Shown: positions 25,465-33,624 of the stretch, piece after piece
How the letters are laid out: each line of letters begins with the position of its first letter
Position numbering within the stretch: position 1 is the stretch's first letter
DNA from: Sva-07 sp963743825
Lineage (GTDB): Bacteria > Actinomycetota > Acidimicrobiia > Acidimicrobiales > Ilumatobacteraceae
Assembly (NCBI GenBank): GCA_963743825.1
Contig: CAVURC010000010.1
Location: 248,001-312,000 of the forward strand
Direction of reading: 5' to 3'
Length of the DNA stretch: 64,000 nt
Made by a program: the position numbers and the translations under genes
Notes under the pieces: model-generated
Told to the model about the DNA's origin: nothing
Databases searched by the model: none
What the model saw: only the letters and a program-made list of their open reading frames with translations

Positions 25465-26600
25465 GCAACGTCGCGATCGTCGGCATCGGAATGCACGAGT
25501 TCGGCCGCAACGACGGCATCTCCGGCATGGATCAAGGCGTGGTCGCCGTCCGGCGAGCCCTCGCCGACTGCGGTCAGCAGTGGTCCGACATGCAGTTCGC
25601 CGTGGGTGGATCGATGGACGGTGGCGCCGCCGACACCATGGTCAGCCGCGTCGGGCTGACCGGCCTGCCGTTCACCAACGTCGTGAACGGTTGTGCAACC
25701 GGTGGCACCGCGCTCGCCCAAGCGGTCAACACCATCGAGTCCGGTGCGGCCGACATCGGTATGGCAATCGGGTTCGACAAGCACGAGCCAGGTGCGTTTC
25801 GCATCAAGGGCCCACGCGGCAAGGACTGGTACGGCGGCTCGGGGCTCGCACTCACGACCCAGTTCTTCGGGATGAAGATCACCCGGTACATGCACGAGTA
25901 CGGCATCACACAGGCATCGCTCGCCAAGGTGGCGTCCAAGGCGTTCCGTAACGGTGCGCTCAACCCGATGGCCTGGCGCCGCAAGCCGCTCAGCGAGCAG
26001 GAGGTCCTCGATTCGCTGATGCTCTCGTACCCGCTCACGCAGTACATGTTCTGCTCACCCGGCGAAGGCGGGGTCGCGATGATCCTGTGTCGCGCCGACA
26101 AGGCCAAGCAGTACACCGACCGACCGATCTACCTGCAGGCCGCCGCGGTGCGCACCCGCAAGTTCGGTTCGTTCGAAGTGCTGGCGCCGTCGATTGCGCT
26201 CGAACACGACCCGGGCCCGACGTCGGCCGCGTCGAAGGCAGCGTTCGAGATGGCCGGCATCGGACCGCAGGACATCGACGTCGCGCAACTCCAGGACACC
26301 GAGGCCGGCGCCGAGATCATGCACATGGCCGAGAACGGCTTCTGCGAGCACGGCGAGCAGGAGCACATGCTGGCCAATGGCGAGACCGAGATCAATGGTC
26401 GTCTGCCGGTCAACACCGATGGCGGCTGCCTCGCCAACGGCGAACCGATCGGTGCGTCGGGCCTGCGCCAGGTGTACGAGAACGTTCTGCAGTTGCGCGG
26501 CGATGCAGGCGAACGACAGGTGCCGAACGATCCCAAGGTTGCCTACACCCACGTGTACGGTGCGCCGGGAATCAGCGGCGTCACGATCCTGAGCCGCTGA
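25461..26600 (+). CDS. Thiolase-like (lipid-transfer/acetyltransferase family) protein
   Basis: 379 residues. The nucleophilic cysteine region is FTNVVNGCATGGTALAQ near residues 72-88. In the C-terminal half the thiolase GHPxGASG motif appears as NGEPIGASGLRQVYEN, with Glu where the catalytic His normally stands, and the end reads AYTHVYGAPGISGVTILSR. Such changes are seen in thiolase folds that act as aldolases, for example Ltp2-type proteins that cleave beta-hydroxyacyl-CoA with a DUF35 partner; here the partner is encoded immediately upstream with ATGA overlap. Either retro-aldol or non-classical thiolysis is likely; canonical thiolase activity is less so. AAGGAG at 25448-25453 precedes the ATG. 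Confidence 0.85.
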   Translation: MSNVAIVGIGMHEFGRNDGISGMDQGVVAVRRALADCGQQWSDMQFAVGGSMDGGAADTMVSRVGLTGLPFTNVVNGCATGGTALAQAVNTIESGAADIGMAIGFDKHEPGAFRIKGPRGKDWYGGSGLALTTQFFGMKITRYMHEYGITQASLAKVASKAFRNGALNPMAWRRKPLSEQEVLDSLMLSYPLTQYMFCSPGEGGVAMILCRADKAKQYTDRPIYLQAAAVRTRKFGSFEVLAPSIALEHDPGPTSAASKAAFEMAGIGPQDIDVAQLQDTEAGAEIMHMAENGFCEHGEQEHMLANGETEINGRLPVNTDGGCLANGEPIGASGLRQVYENVLQLRGDAGERQVPNDPKVAYTHVYGAPGISGVTILSR

Positions 26601-26630
26601 CCACATTCGTCCGACCAGACAGGACCCCAC

Positions 26631-27620
26631 ATGGAACTCTCCACCGAGCTGCAGATGGACATGCACCGACGCATGGTGCGCATCCGACTGTTCGAAGAAG
26701 CTGCCGGAAAGCTCGCCGAGGCGGCGAAGCTCCCGGGCTTCCTCCACCTCTACGTCGGCCAGGAGGCAGTCGCCGCCGGCGTGTGCGCCGCGCTGACCGA
26801 CGACGACCAGATCACCTCGACGCATCGTGGCCACGGCCATCTCGTTGCCAAGGGCGGCCAGTTCAACGAGATGATGGCCGAACTCATGGGCAAGTCGACC
26901 GGATACTGCAAGGGCAAGGGTGGCTCGATGCACATCTCGAACCTCGACGTCGGCATGCTCGGCGCGAACGGCATCGTCGGTGCGGGTGCACCCATCGCCG
27001 TCGGCGCGGGGTTCGCCAACAAGTACAAGGGCAACGGCAACGTGGCCGTCCCGTTCTTCGGTGACGGCTCCACCAACATCGGCGCCTTCCACGAAGCCGC
27101 CAACATGGCGTGCGCGCTCAAGCTCCCGGTGGTCTTCGTGTGCGAGAACAACGAGTACGGCGAGTTCACCGCCCGCGAGAAGACCATGGCGATCACCGAC
27201 ATCGTCGACCGTGCCGCCGGCTACGGCATGCCGGGCGTGATCGTCGACGGCATGGACGTGGTGGCCATCCACGAAGCCGCCACGGAAGCTGTCGCCCGCG
27301 CTCGGCGTGGCGATGGTCCGTCGCTGATCGAAGCGAAGACGTACCGCTACTACAACCACCACGGCATCCAGAACCTCGGGCTCAAGTACCGCACCGACGA
27401 CGAGGTCGCCGAGTGGCGCGAACGCGATCCGATCTTCACGTTCGAGGAACGGCTCATCGAGATGGGCACGGCGACCCGCGACGACATCGACGGCATCTGG
27501 GCCGAACTGCGAGCCGACATCGACACGGCGATCGAGTTCGCCGAGAACAGCCCGGTACCGACACCTGACCAGTTGCTCGTCGACGTGTACACCCTCCAGA
27601 CGACGGCGGTGCCGGCATGA
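26631..27620 (+). CDS. 2-Oxoacid (pyruvate/acetoin-type) dehydrogenase E1 alpha subunit
   Basis: 329 residues. Thiamine pyrophosphate motif is GDGSTNIGAFHEAANMACAL through VFVCENNEYGEF, the GDG-x~26-NN pattern near residues 143-175. Earlier FLHLYVGQEAVAAGVCAAL, STHRGHGHLVAKGG and MHISNLDVGMLGANGIVGAG match the acetoin/pyruvate dehydrogenase alpha family. Regulatory phosphorylation-loop-like YRYYNHHG follows. Decarboxylates a 2-oxoacid or acetoin-like substrate and passes the acyl group to the E2 lipoyl arm. Thirty bases after the thiolase gene; next gene overlaps by ATGA. Confidence 0.92.
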   Translation: MELSTELQMDMHRRMVRIRLFEEAAGKLAEAAKLPGFLHLYVGQEAVAAGVCAALTDDDQITSTHRGHGHLVAKGGQFNEMMAELMGKSTGYCKGKGGSMHISNLDVGMLGANGIVGAGAPIAVGAGFANKYKGNGNVAVPFFGDGSTNIGAFHEAANMACALKLPVVFVCENNEYGEFTAREKTMAITDIVDRAAGYGMPGVIVDGMDVVAIHEAATEAVARARRGDGPSLIEAKTYRYYNHHGIQNLGLKYRTDDEVAEWRERDPIFTFEERLIEMGTATRDDIDGIWAELRADIDTAIEFAENSPVPTPDQLLVDVYTLQTTAVPA

Positions 27621-28606
27621 CCCGCAAGCTGACCTACGGTCAGGCCTTCAACGAGGCGGTACGCCAGGAGATGGCGGCCAGCGACGACGTCTTCTGCGCC
27701 GGCGAGGACATCGGCGCCTTCGGCGGCGTGTTCCAGACCTACGCCGGACTCCAAGCCGAGTTCGGCGAACGGCGCGTCGTCGACACTCCGATCAGCGAGC
27801 AGGCGATCATCGGTCTCGGCGTCGGTGCGGCGGTCACCGGCTTGCGGCCGATCGTCGACATCATGTTCATGGACTTCCTGTGCGTGGCGTTCGACCAGAT
27901 CGTCAACCAGGCGGCCAAGCTGAAGTACATGTTCGGTGGGGCGGCGACGATCCCCCTCACGATCACGACCGGTGGCGGCGCCGGACTCTCGGCAGCGGCG
28001 CAACACAGCCAGTCGCTCGAGGCACTCTTCTGCCACATTCCCGGGCTCAAGGTCGTGCATCCGTCGAACCCGTATGACATGAAGGGGTTGATGACCGCCT
28101 GCATCCGCGAGAACAACCCGACGCTGATGATCAAGCACAAGCGGCTGCTCGGCATGTCGGCCGAGGTGCCCGAAGAGCCGTACGCGATCCCGCTCGGGCA
28201 GGCCAACGTGGCGCGCACCGGCAGTGATGTCACCGTCGTGGCGTGGGGCCGCATGGCCAACGAAGCCCTCGACGCGGCCGAGCGAGTCGCCGCCGACGGC
28301 ATCGACGTCGAGGTGATCGACCCCCGCACGTTGCAGCCGCTCGACACGGCGACGATCGTCGAGTCGGTCCGCAAGACCAATCGGGTGATCGTGGTCCACG
28401 AGGCGGTTCGCTTCGGTGGCCTCGGCGCCGAAGTTGCCGCGCAGATCCAGGAGGAGGCGTTCGACTACCTCGATGCTCCGGTGGCGCGCATTGCCGCACC
28501 GTTCTCGCCCGTGCCGTTCACGCCCACGCTCGAGTCGATCTACCTGCCGTCCACGAACGACATCGAAGCGGGGATCCGCGCCATCGTTGCCCGACCCGGG
28601 GCCTGA
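27617..28606 (+). CDS. 2-Oxoacid (pyruvate/acetoin-type) dehydrogenase E1 beta subunit
   Basis: 329 residues, MTRKLTYGQAFNEAVRQEMA. Typical transketolase beta domain: FCAGEDIGAFGGVFQTYAGL, VVDTPISEQAIIGLGVGAAV, QAAKLKYMFGGAATIPLTIT, AAQHSQSLEALFCHIPGLKV, and C-terminal EVIDPRTLQPLDTATIVESV, RVIVVHEAVRFGGLGAEVAA. Forms the alpha2beta2 heterotetramer with the upstream gene product. Start fixed by ATGA overlap. Followed after 4 bases by the AcoX-like gene, an order familiar from acetoin dehydrogenase clusters. Confidence 0.93.
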   Translation: MTRKLTYGQAFNEAVRQEMAASDDVFCAGEDIGAFGGVFQTYAGLQAEFGERRVVDTPISEQAIIGLGVGAAVTGLRPIVDIMFMDFLCVAFDQIVNQAAKLKYMFGGAATIPLTITTGGGAGLSAAAQHSQSLEALFCHIPGLKVVHPSNPYDMKGLMTACIRENNPTLMIKHKRLLGMSAEVPEEPYAIPLGQANVARTGSDVTVVAWGRMANEALDAAERVAADGIDVEVIDPRTLQPLDTATIVESVRKTNRVIVVHEAVRFGGLGAEVAAQIQEEAFDYLDAPVARIAAPFSPVPFTPTLESIYLPSTNDIEAGIRAIVARPGA

Positions 28607-28610
28607 CCGC

Positions 28611-29672
28611 GTGCCGTCCGCAGCCGTGTCCTCGGCCGGGGTGTCATCGGTTGGCATCATCGTCAACCCGCACGCGGGCAAGGACATCCGACGGCTGACG
28701 TCAGCATCCGGTCAGACCTCGGACGCGGTGAAGATCGGGATCATGCGACGGGTGGCAGCCGGAGCGATCGAGATGGGCGCCGACCGCATCCTGTTCAGCA
28801 CCGACACCCACCACCTGGCCGAGCGAGCGGTCGAAGGTCTCGCCGGGACGATCGAGTTCGTCGACATCCCTCTCACCGGGTCGCAACTCGACACCGTGGC
28901 GGCGGCGCGGACGATGTGGAAGGAACAGGTCGGCGCCGTCGTGGCGCTCGGAGGCGACGGCACCTGCCGCGACGTCGCCACGGGGTGGCCCGACGTCCCA
29001 CTCATCGCGATCTCGACCGGCACCAACAACGTGTTCCCGTCGACCGTCGACGGCACGACCGCCGGCGTCGCAGCCGCACTCGTGGCGACCGGAGCCGTAC
29101 CACTCGAACGAGTCGGCCGGCGCGCCAAACGCGTTGCCCTGCGTATCGACACGCCGACGTCCACGTCGGTGGTGAACGAGCACGCGCTGGTCGAGGCCGC
29201 CCTCATCGACACCGCCTTCGTCGGTGCTCGAGCCGTGAACGACCCCGCGACGATCCGATGGGTGGTCGCGTGCATCGCCAACCCGGCGAGCACCGGCTTG
29301 GCCAGTATCGCCGGACGGGTGCACCCGGTCGACAGGAACGAACCCGGTGGCGTGCTCATCCGGCTCGGCCCCGGAGGACGACGGGTACGCGTCCCGCTCG
29401 CTCCCGGCACGTTCACCACCCTCGCTGTCGAATCGGTGGAACTCCTCACGACATCGATCGATCTCCCGGGTGGCGGCGTCCTCGCCTTCGACGGCGAGCG
29501 CACGACACCCGTGTCGGCCGATGCCACCATCACCGTCTCGATCGAGGCCTCCGGGCCACAACTCCTCGACGTCGACACGACACTCGCACTGGCCGCCGCC
29601 GATCGACGCTTCGACGTCGGCGACGTTTTCGAAGACGGCACCCCACGACGAAAGGACATCCATGGCGACTGA
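28611..29672 (+). CDS. acoX: AcoX-like ATP-NAD kinase-fold protein
   Basis: 353 residues starting with GTG. The NAD-kinase/diacylglycerol-kinase signature GGDGT is in VGAVVALGGDGTCRDVATGW near residues 103-122, preceded by VGIIVNPHAGKDIRRLTSAS and followed by PLIAISTGTNNVFPSTVDG. AcoX proteins occur in acetoin catabolic operons, but their reaction is unproven. Its presence between E1 beta and E2 is the best argument that this dehydrogenase is acetoin-type rather than a housekeeping pyruvate dehydrogenase. It overlaps the E2 start by 11 bases. Confidence 0.82.
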   Translation: MPSAAVSSAGVSSVGIIVNPHAGKDIRRLTSASGQTSDAVKIGIMRRVAAGAIEMGADRILFSTDTHHLAERAVEGLAGTIEFVDIPLTGSQLDTVAAARTMWKEQVGAVVALGGDGTCRDVATGWPDVPLIAISTGTNNVFPSTVDGTTAGVAAALVATGAVPLERVGRRAKRVALRIDTPTSTSVVNEHALVEAALIDTAFVGARAVNDPATIRWVVACIANPASTGLASIAGRVHPVDRNEPGGVLIRLGPGGRRVRVPLAPGTFTTLAVESVELLTTSIDLPGGGVLAFDGERTTPVSADATITVSIEASGPQLLDVDTTLALAAADRRFDVGDVFEDGTPRRKDIHGD

Positions 29673-31077
29673 GTTCATCATGCCCAAGCTCGGGCTCACG
29701 ATGGAGGAGGGAACCATCACCGAATGGTTCGCCGAAGACGGCGACGCGGTGACGGCGGGCGCGGCGCTGCTGCGCATCGAGACCGACAAGACCGAGACCG
29801 ACGTGGAAGCAGCCGGTTCAGGGAGACTCCACCGGCTGGGCCAGGTCGGCGAGACGTTCGCCTGCGGCGATTTGATCGGCTGGTTCCTCGCCGACGGCGA
29901 GCAAGCCCCGACAGCAGCCGCTGCGGCTGCGGCCCCAGCCGCCGCCGCAGCGACGCCGCAGGTAGCGGCGGCACCGGCGTCGGCTGTCCCGGCGCCCACA
30001 TCGGGACGCATCATCGCGTCGCCGATGGCGAAACGACTCGCCGCCGAACGCAACCTCGACCTGCGCATGATCCGTGGCACCGGGCCAGGCGGGCGCATCG
30101 TGGCGGAGGATCTCGACGGCGTCACCGCATCGGCCACGGCACCAGCCGCTGCACAGATCGTGACGCGCTCGGTGCCGCTCATCGCCGCGGGCGTCGGTGT
30201 TCCGGCGACTGCTGCCGCACGTCAGTTGGCCGACCTGTTGGGTATCGACCTGGCCCAGGTCGCACCCGACCAGTTCGAACAGCGGGTGACCAGAGACGCA
30301 GTCGCGCTCCACGTACGCGGGCTCCTCGCCCGAGCTGAGCCGACAGTCGCTCCATCGGCAGCGGCTCCGGCCGCTGCGCTGCTTCCGGCGATGCAGGAGC
30401 CGACGTCCGTGGTCCGGATGACCGGCGTACGCGGCACCATCGCTCGACGGATGCACGACTCGCTCGCCCAGATGGCGCAGCTGACGCTGTTCATGGATGC
30501 CGATCTCGACGCCGTGGTCGCCCACCGCGAGCAACGCAAGGCGAACGGTGCAGCTCCGAGCTACACCGACTACATCATCGCTGCCACCGCGCGAGCGCTC
30601 CGAGAGCACCCGATCGTGAACAGCCAGATCACCGACGACGGAGTCGCGCTCCTCCCCCACGTCCACGTCGGCATGGCCGTGGCGCTCGACAACGGGCTGA
30701 TCGTTCCTGTGATCCGCGACACCGCCACGCTCGACCTGGCGACGCTCAGCGTGGAGTCGACCCGCCTCGCCGAGGCTGCGCGGGCCGGTTCACTGGCACT
30801 GACCGACCTCGAAGGCGGCACCTTCTCGGTGAGCACGCTCGGAATGTTCGGCGTCGACGGGTTCACACCGGTGATCAACCCGCCGAACACCGCCATCCTC
30901 GGGGTCGGTCGACTCCGCGACGACGTCGTCCTCGACGGCGACGGTCGACCCGCTTCGATGAAGCGGCTCACCCTCAGTCTCACCTGGGATCACCGGGCCT
31001 TCGACGGCGCCCCGGCGGCTGGATTCTGCCGTTCGATCGTCGACCTGCTCGGCCGGCCCGAAGCATTGGATACCTGA
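29662..31077 (+). CDS. Dihydrolipoamide acyltransferase (E2)
   Basis: 471 residues. Lipoyl domain residues 1-80 with the lipoyl lysine in IETDKTETDVEAAGSG; an alanine/proline-rich linker; peripheral-subunit-binding segment IIASPMAKRLAAERNLDLRM, IRGTGPGGRIVAEDL; then a second, less usual helical segment VPATAAARQLADLLGIDLAQ where a further subunit-binding domain might lie; and the catalytic domain ending LTWDHRAFDGAPAAGFC with the DHRxxDG active site. It transfers the acyl group from E1 to CoA. No lipoamide dehydrogenase (E3) is encoded in the window, so E3 must come from elsewhere. Followed after 12 bases by a VOC gene. Confidence 0.92.
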   Translation: MATEFIMPKLGLTMEEGTITEWFAEDGDAVTAGAALLRIETDKTETDVEAAGSGRLHRLGQVGETFACGDLIGWFLADGEQAPTAAAAAAAPAAAAATPQVAAAPASAVPAPTSGRIIASPMAKRLAAERNLDLRMIRGTGPGGRIVAEDLDGVTASATAPAAAQIVTRSVPLIAAGVGVPATAAARQLADLLGIDLAQVAPDQFEQRVTRDAVALHVRGLLARAEPTVAPSAAAPAAALLPAMQEPTSVVRMTGVRGTIARRMHDSLAQMAQLTLFMDADLDAVVAHREQRKANGAAPSYTDYIIAATARALREHPIVNSQITDDGVALLPHVHVGMAVALDNGLIVPVIRDTATLDLATLSVESTRLAEAARAGSLALTDLEGGTFSVSTLGMFGVDGFTPVINPPNTAILGVGRLRDDVVLDGDGRPASMKRLTLSLTWDHRAFDGAPAAGFCRSIVDLLGRPEALDT

Positions 31078-31089
31078 GGAGCAACAGCG

Positions 31090-31563
31090 ATGATCAACTA
31101 CCAGGATCTCTTCCACGTCGGTATCCGGGTCCCCGACCTCGAAGCGGCCATGGAGGAACTCGGCGGCAGCCTCGGGCTCACGTGGTCGGAGACCCGCGAG
31201 AACCCGACGCAATCACTGTGGACGCCGACCGACGGTCTGCAGGAGATCCATCTCCGGTACACCTACTCCGCAGAGGGACCCCAGCACGTCGAACTGCTCC
31301 AGGGGACCGCCGGATCGTTCTGGGACGGCAACGACCGCTCCGGTGCGCATCACGTCGGCGTCTGGGTCGACGATGTCGACGGCGAGACCGAGCAACTCAT
31401 GGCGACGGGCTGGACTCTCGTGGGTTCGCAGAACGATCCTGCCGGCGACGCCGGCTACGGCATGTTCACGTATCTCCAGCCGCCGAGCGGGCTGATCGTG
31501 GAGCTCGTCAACCGCGCCGCACTGTCGTTCTTCGAGCAGTGGTGGGGCGCAGCGCTCAGCTGA
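31090..31563 (+). CDS. VOC-family (glyoxalase/dioxygenase-like) protein
   Basis: 157 residues, MINYQDLFHVGIRVPDLEAA, MEELGGSLGLTWSETREN, then the second module DRSGAHHVGVWVDDVDGETE and AGYGMFTYLQPPSGLIVELV. Metal ligands are probably His in FHVGIRV and HHVGVWV and Glu in IVELV, the vicinal oxygen chelate pattern. Last gene of the DUF35-thiolase-dehydrogenase operon; its stop overlaps the convergent acyl-CoA synthetase stop region by 8 bases. Could be an epimerase, lyase or dioxygenase acting on the pathway intermediate. Confidence 0.85.
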   Translation: MINYQDLFHVGIRVPDLEAAMEELGGSLGLTWSETRENPTQSLWTPTDGLQEIHLRYTYSAEGPQHVELLQGTAGSFWDGNDRSGAHHVGVWVDDVDGETEQLMATGWTLVGSQNDPAGDAGYGMFTYLQPPSGLIVELVNRAALSFFEQWWGAALS

Positions 31564-33175
31564 ACGTTGCCTGCTCCCGCGCCCACCGGTAGTCGGCCTT
31601 GCCGTTCGGCGCGCGGTACACCTCGTCGACGAACACGACCCGTCGAGGTGCTTTGTAGTCAGCGATCGACTCCTTGATGGTTGCAATGATGTCGTCGGGC
31701 GACGTGGGAGACGACACCGAGCACACGAGCACGACGGTCTCACCGAAGCGTTCGTGCGGCACCCCGACGACGTTGGCGTCGATCACCGCCGGGTGCTTGC
31801 GGGCAGCGACCTCGACCTCCTCGGGGTAGATCTTCTCGCCGCCCGAGTTGATGCACACCGAGCCCCGACCGAGCAGTGTCACGGTGCCATCTTCGGCGAT
31901 CGTCGCGAAGTCACCCGGCACGGTGTATCTCACGCCGTCGACGACACGGAACGTCTGAGCCGTCTTCTCCTCGTCGTTCCAGTAGCCGGTCGGCATCGGC
32001 CCCGCAGCCGCGAGCATGCCCGGCTCCGAACTCCCACGCGCAAGCACCTGACCGGTCAACGCATCGATCGTCACGACGTTCGGTGGTGCCGTGAAGATCG
32101 CCGTCTCGGACGGTTCCTGGCCCGGCATGGTCATCGAGATCGCGAACGGTCCACCCTCGGACGCACCGATCATGTCGAGGATGACAGCGTTCGGCAGGCG
32201 TCGCTGGAAGGCCCGTTTCTGCTCGGCCGACAGCGTCGCCCCCGTGGACACGATCCGCGTGACCGACGTCAGATCAGGCAGCACCCCGTCACGTTCGGCC
32301 ACATCGAGGGCGTCGTTGAGCGGTCGGGCGAAGGCGTCGCCGACGAGGGAGATCTGCGTCACGCGGTGACGTTGCGCGAGATCCCAGAGTTCGGCGGCGT
32401 CGAACGAACGGCCACCGAGCAACACGACCGACCCGCCCATCACGAACGCCCCGATCGCCAGGAACAACGCGGTGCCGTGCATGAGTGGCGGCGCGCAGAG
32501 CATCACCGGGCTGCGCCCCTCGGCCTGCAACTCCGCCGCGATCCGCCCGACATCGCCAGGGGTGGTCGGCACCTCGACGCCCGCCGACCCGTAGGCGGTG
32601 AACGCGAGCGCGCCGAACAGATCGACGTGACGCCACACCACCCCCTTGGGATTCCCGGTCGTCCCGCCGGTGTAGAGCATGAGGGCGTCCTCGCCCGAAC
32701 GGGCGATGCGCGGTGCCGGTTCCGCGGCGGCGACCACCTCGTGGTACCACTCGGCCCCTTCCACGAGCGGTGAGCCGTCGTCGACCTGGAGCAGGATCCG
32801 CACGGTCGGCATCGACGCGACCGCCTCCGCCACGCGTTCGCCGAGCGAACCGTGGAAGACGAGTACCTCGGCGCCGGCGTTGCCGCAGATGTACGCGATC
32901 TCGGGGGCCTTGTACCGGTAGTTGACGTTCACCGGCGTGGCGCGCAACTTGAACGCTGCGTAGGCCGACTCCAGGTACTCGGGACAGTTGAACATGAGCT
33001 GGGCGATCCGCGTTCCCTGGCCGATGCCGCGTGAACCCAGTGCCGAGGCGAGCCGCGCGGCCCGATCGTCGAGCTGCTGCCAGGTCAGCGACTGTTCGCC
33101 GACGACCACGGCGACCTGTTCGGGTTGCGCATCGGCGAACGCCTCCCACAACGTTGCCCAGTTCTCGCTCAGCAT
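31556..33175 (-). CDS. Acyl-CoA synthetase (AMP-forming, ANL superfamily)
   Basis: 539 residues from MLSENWATLWEAFADAQPEQ. P-loop-like A3 motif ALMLYTGGTTGNPKGVVW near residues 168-185; DMIGASEGGPFAI (A5); GVRYTVPGDFATIAEDGTVT and LLGRGSVCINSGGEKIYPEE (A7-A8); catalytic lysine in VYRAPNGKADYRWARE at the C-terminus. The family group is that of FadD/steroid- and terpenoid-activating synthetases of actinobacteria. It makes acyl-AMP and then the CoA thioester, feeding the thiolase and dehydrogenase genes nearby. Convergent with the VOC gene. Confidence 0.92.
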   Translation of the reverse strand: MLSENWATLWEAFADAQPEQVAVVVGEQSLTWQQLDDRAARLASALGSRGIGQGTRIAQLMFNCPEYLESAYAAFKLRATPVNVNYRYKAPEIAYICGNAGAEVLVFHGSLGERVAEAVASMPTVRILLQVDDGSPLVEGAEWYHEVVAAAEPAPRIARSGEDALMLYTGGTTGNPKGVVWRHVDLFGALAFTAYGSAGVEVPTTPGDVGRIAAELQAEGRSPVMLCAPPLMHGTALFLAIGAFVMGGSVVLLGGRSFDAAELWDLAQRHRVTQISLVGDAFARPLNDALDVAERDGVLPDLTSVTRIVSTGATLSAEQKRAFQRRLPNAVILDMIGASEGGPFAISMTMPGQEPSETAIFTAPPNVVTIDALTGQVLARGSSEPGMLAAAGPMPTGYWNDEEKTAQTFRVVDGVRYTVPGDFATIAEDGTVTLLGRGSVCINSGGEKIYPEEVEVAARKHPAVIDANVVGVPHERFGETVVLVCSVSSPTSPDDIIATIKESIADYKAPRRVVFVDEVYRAPNGKADYRWAREQATFS

Positions 33176-33204
33176 GACTCCCCCAGGTTGTCGTCGACCG
33201 GACG

Positions 33205-33624
33205 TCAGAGTAGTTGGCTGCGCCCCGACACCACGGTTGGAGCCAGCTCGAAGCTGGCCCATCGCCGACCCGCCGCCAGTGCGGCCTCGATGCGACCCAG
33301 GAAGTCCGGCGCACGATCACCCAGGTAGTGGCGAGCGGCGGCACCGATGTCGGCATCGAGATCGAACTCGACCTCACGCACGGGGCCCTCGAGCGTCACG
33401 TACCGCGCGAGCGGAAGGGGCTGCTCATGGACGCACAGACTGGCTCGTCCCGTCGCCCGCAGTGCCCGCGTCTTCGCCGAGGTGGTCGGGCTCTGGAAGC
33501 GCGCGACCCCGTTCACCCACTGGAACCAGATCGGCGTTCCCATCGCCCGGCCGGACGGCAGCACGACACTCAGCACCGCGTCCAGAGGCTGCGCGAGGAG
33601 CGACTCGATCTCATCGGGATCCAT
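33205..33624 (-). CDS. PPOX-fold F420-dependent-type protein
   Basis: 139 residues: MDPDEIESLLAQPLDAVLSV, LPSGRAMGTPIWFQWVNGVA, RFQSPTTSAKTRALRATGRA, SLCVHEQPLPLARYVTLEGP, AARHYLGDRAPDFLGRIEAA. This is the split-barrel family of TIGR03618/TIGR03667-type F420-dependent enzymes. Its start codon overlaps the stop of the PEP-swivel gene (TGATG), so the two are co-translated. Possibly binds F420 and reduces an unsaturated intermediate; activity unknown. Confidence 0.83.
   Translation of the reverse strand: MDPDEIESLLAQPLDAVLSVVLPSGRAMGTPIWFQWVNGVARFQSPTTSAKTRALRATGRASLCVHEQPLPLARYVTLEGPVREVEFDLDADIGAAARHYLGDRAPDFLGRIEAALAAGRRWASFELAPTVVSGRSQLL

Noticed and set aside
26055..27362. 435-codon minus-strand open frame opposite the thiolase and E1 alpha genes
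   Set aside because: Antisense shadow; the plus-strand proteins carry intact active sites and tight gene junctions.
27350..28687. 445-codon minus-strand open frame opposite E1 beta
   Set aside because: Same reason: low-complexity, Asp/Arg/Val-rich antisense translation with no recognisable domain.
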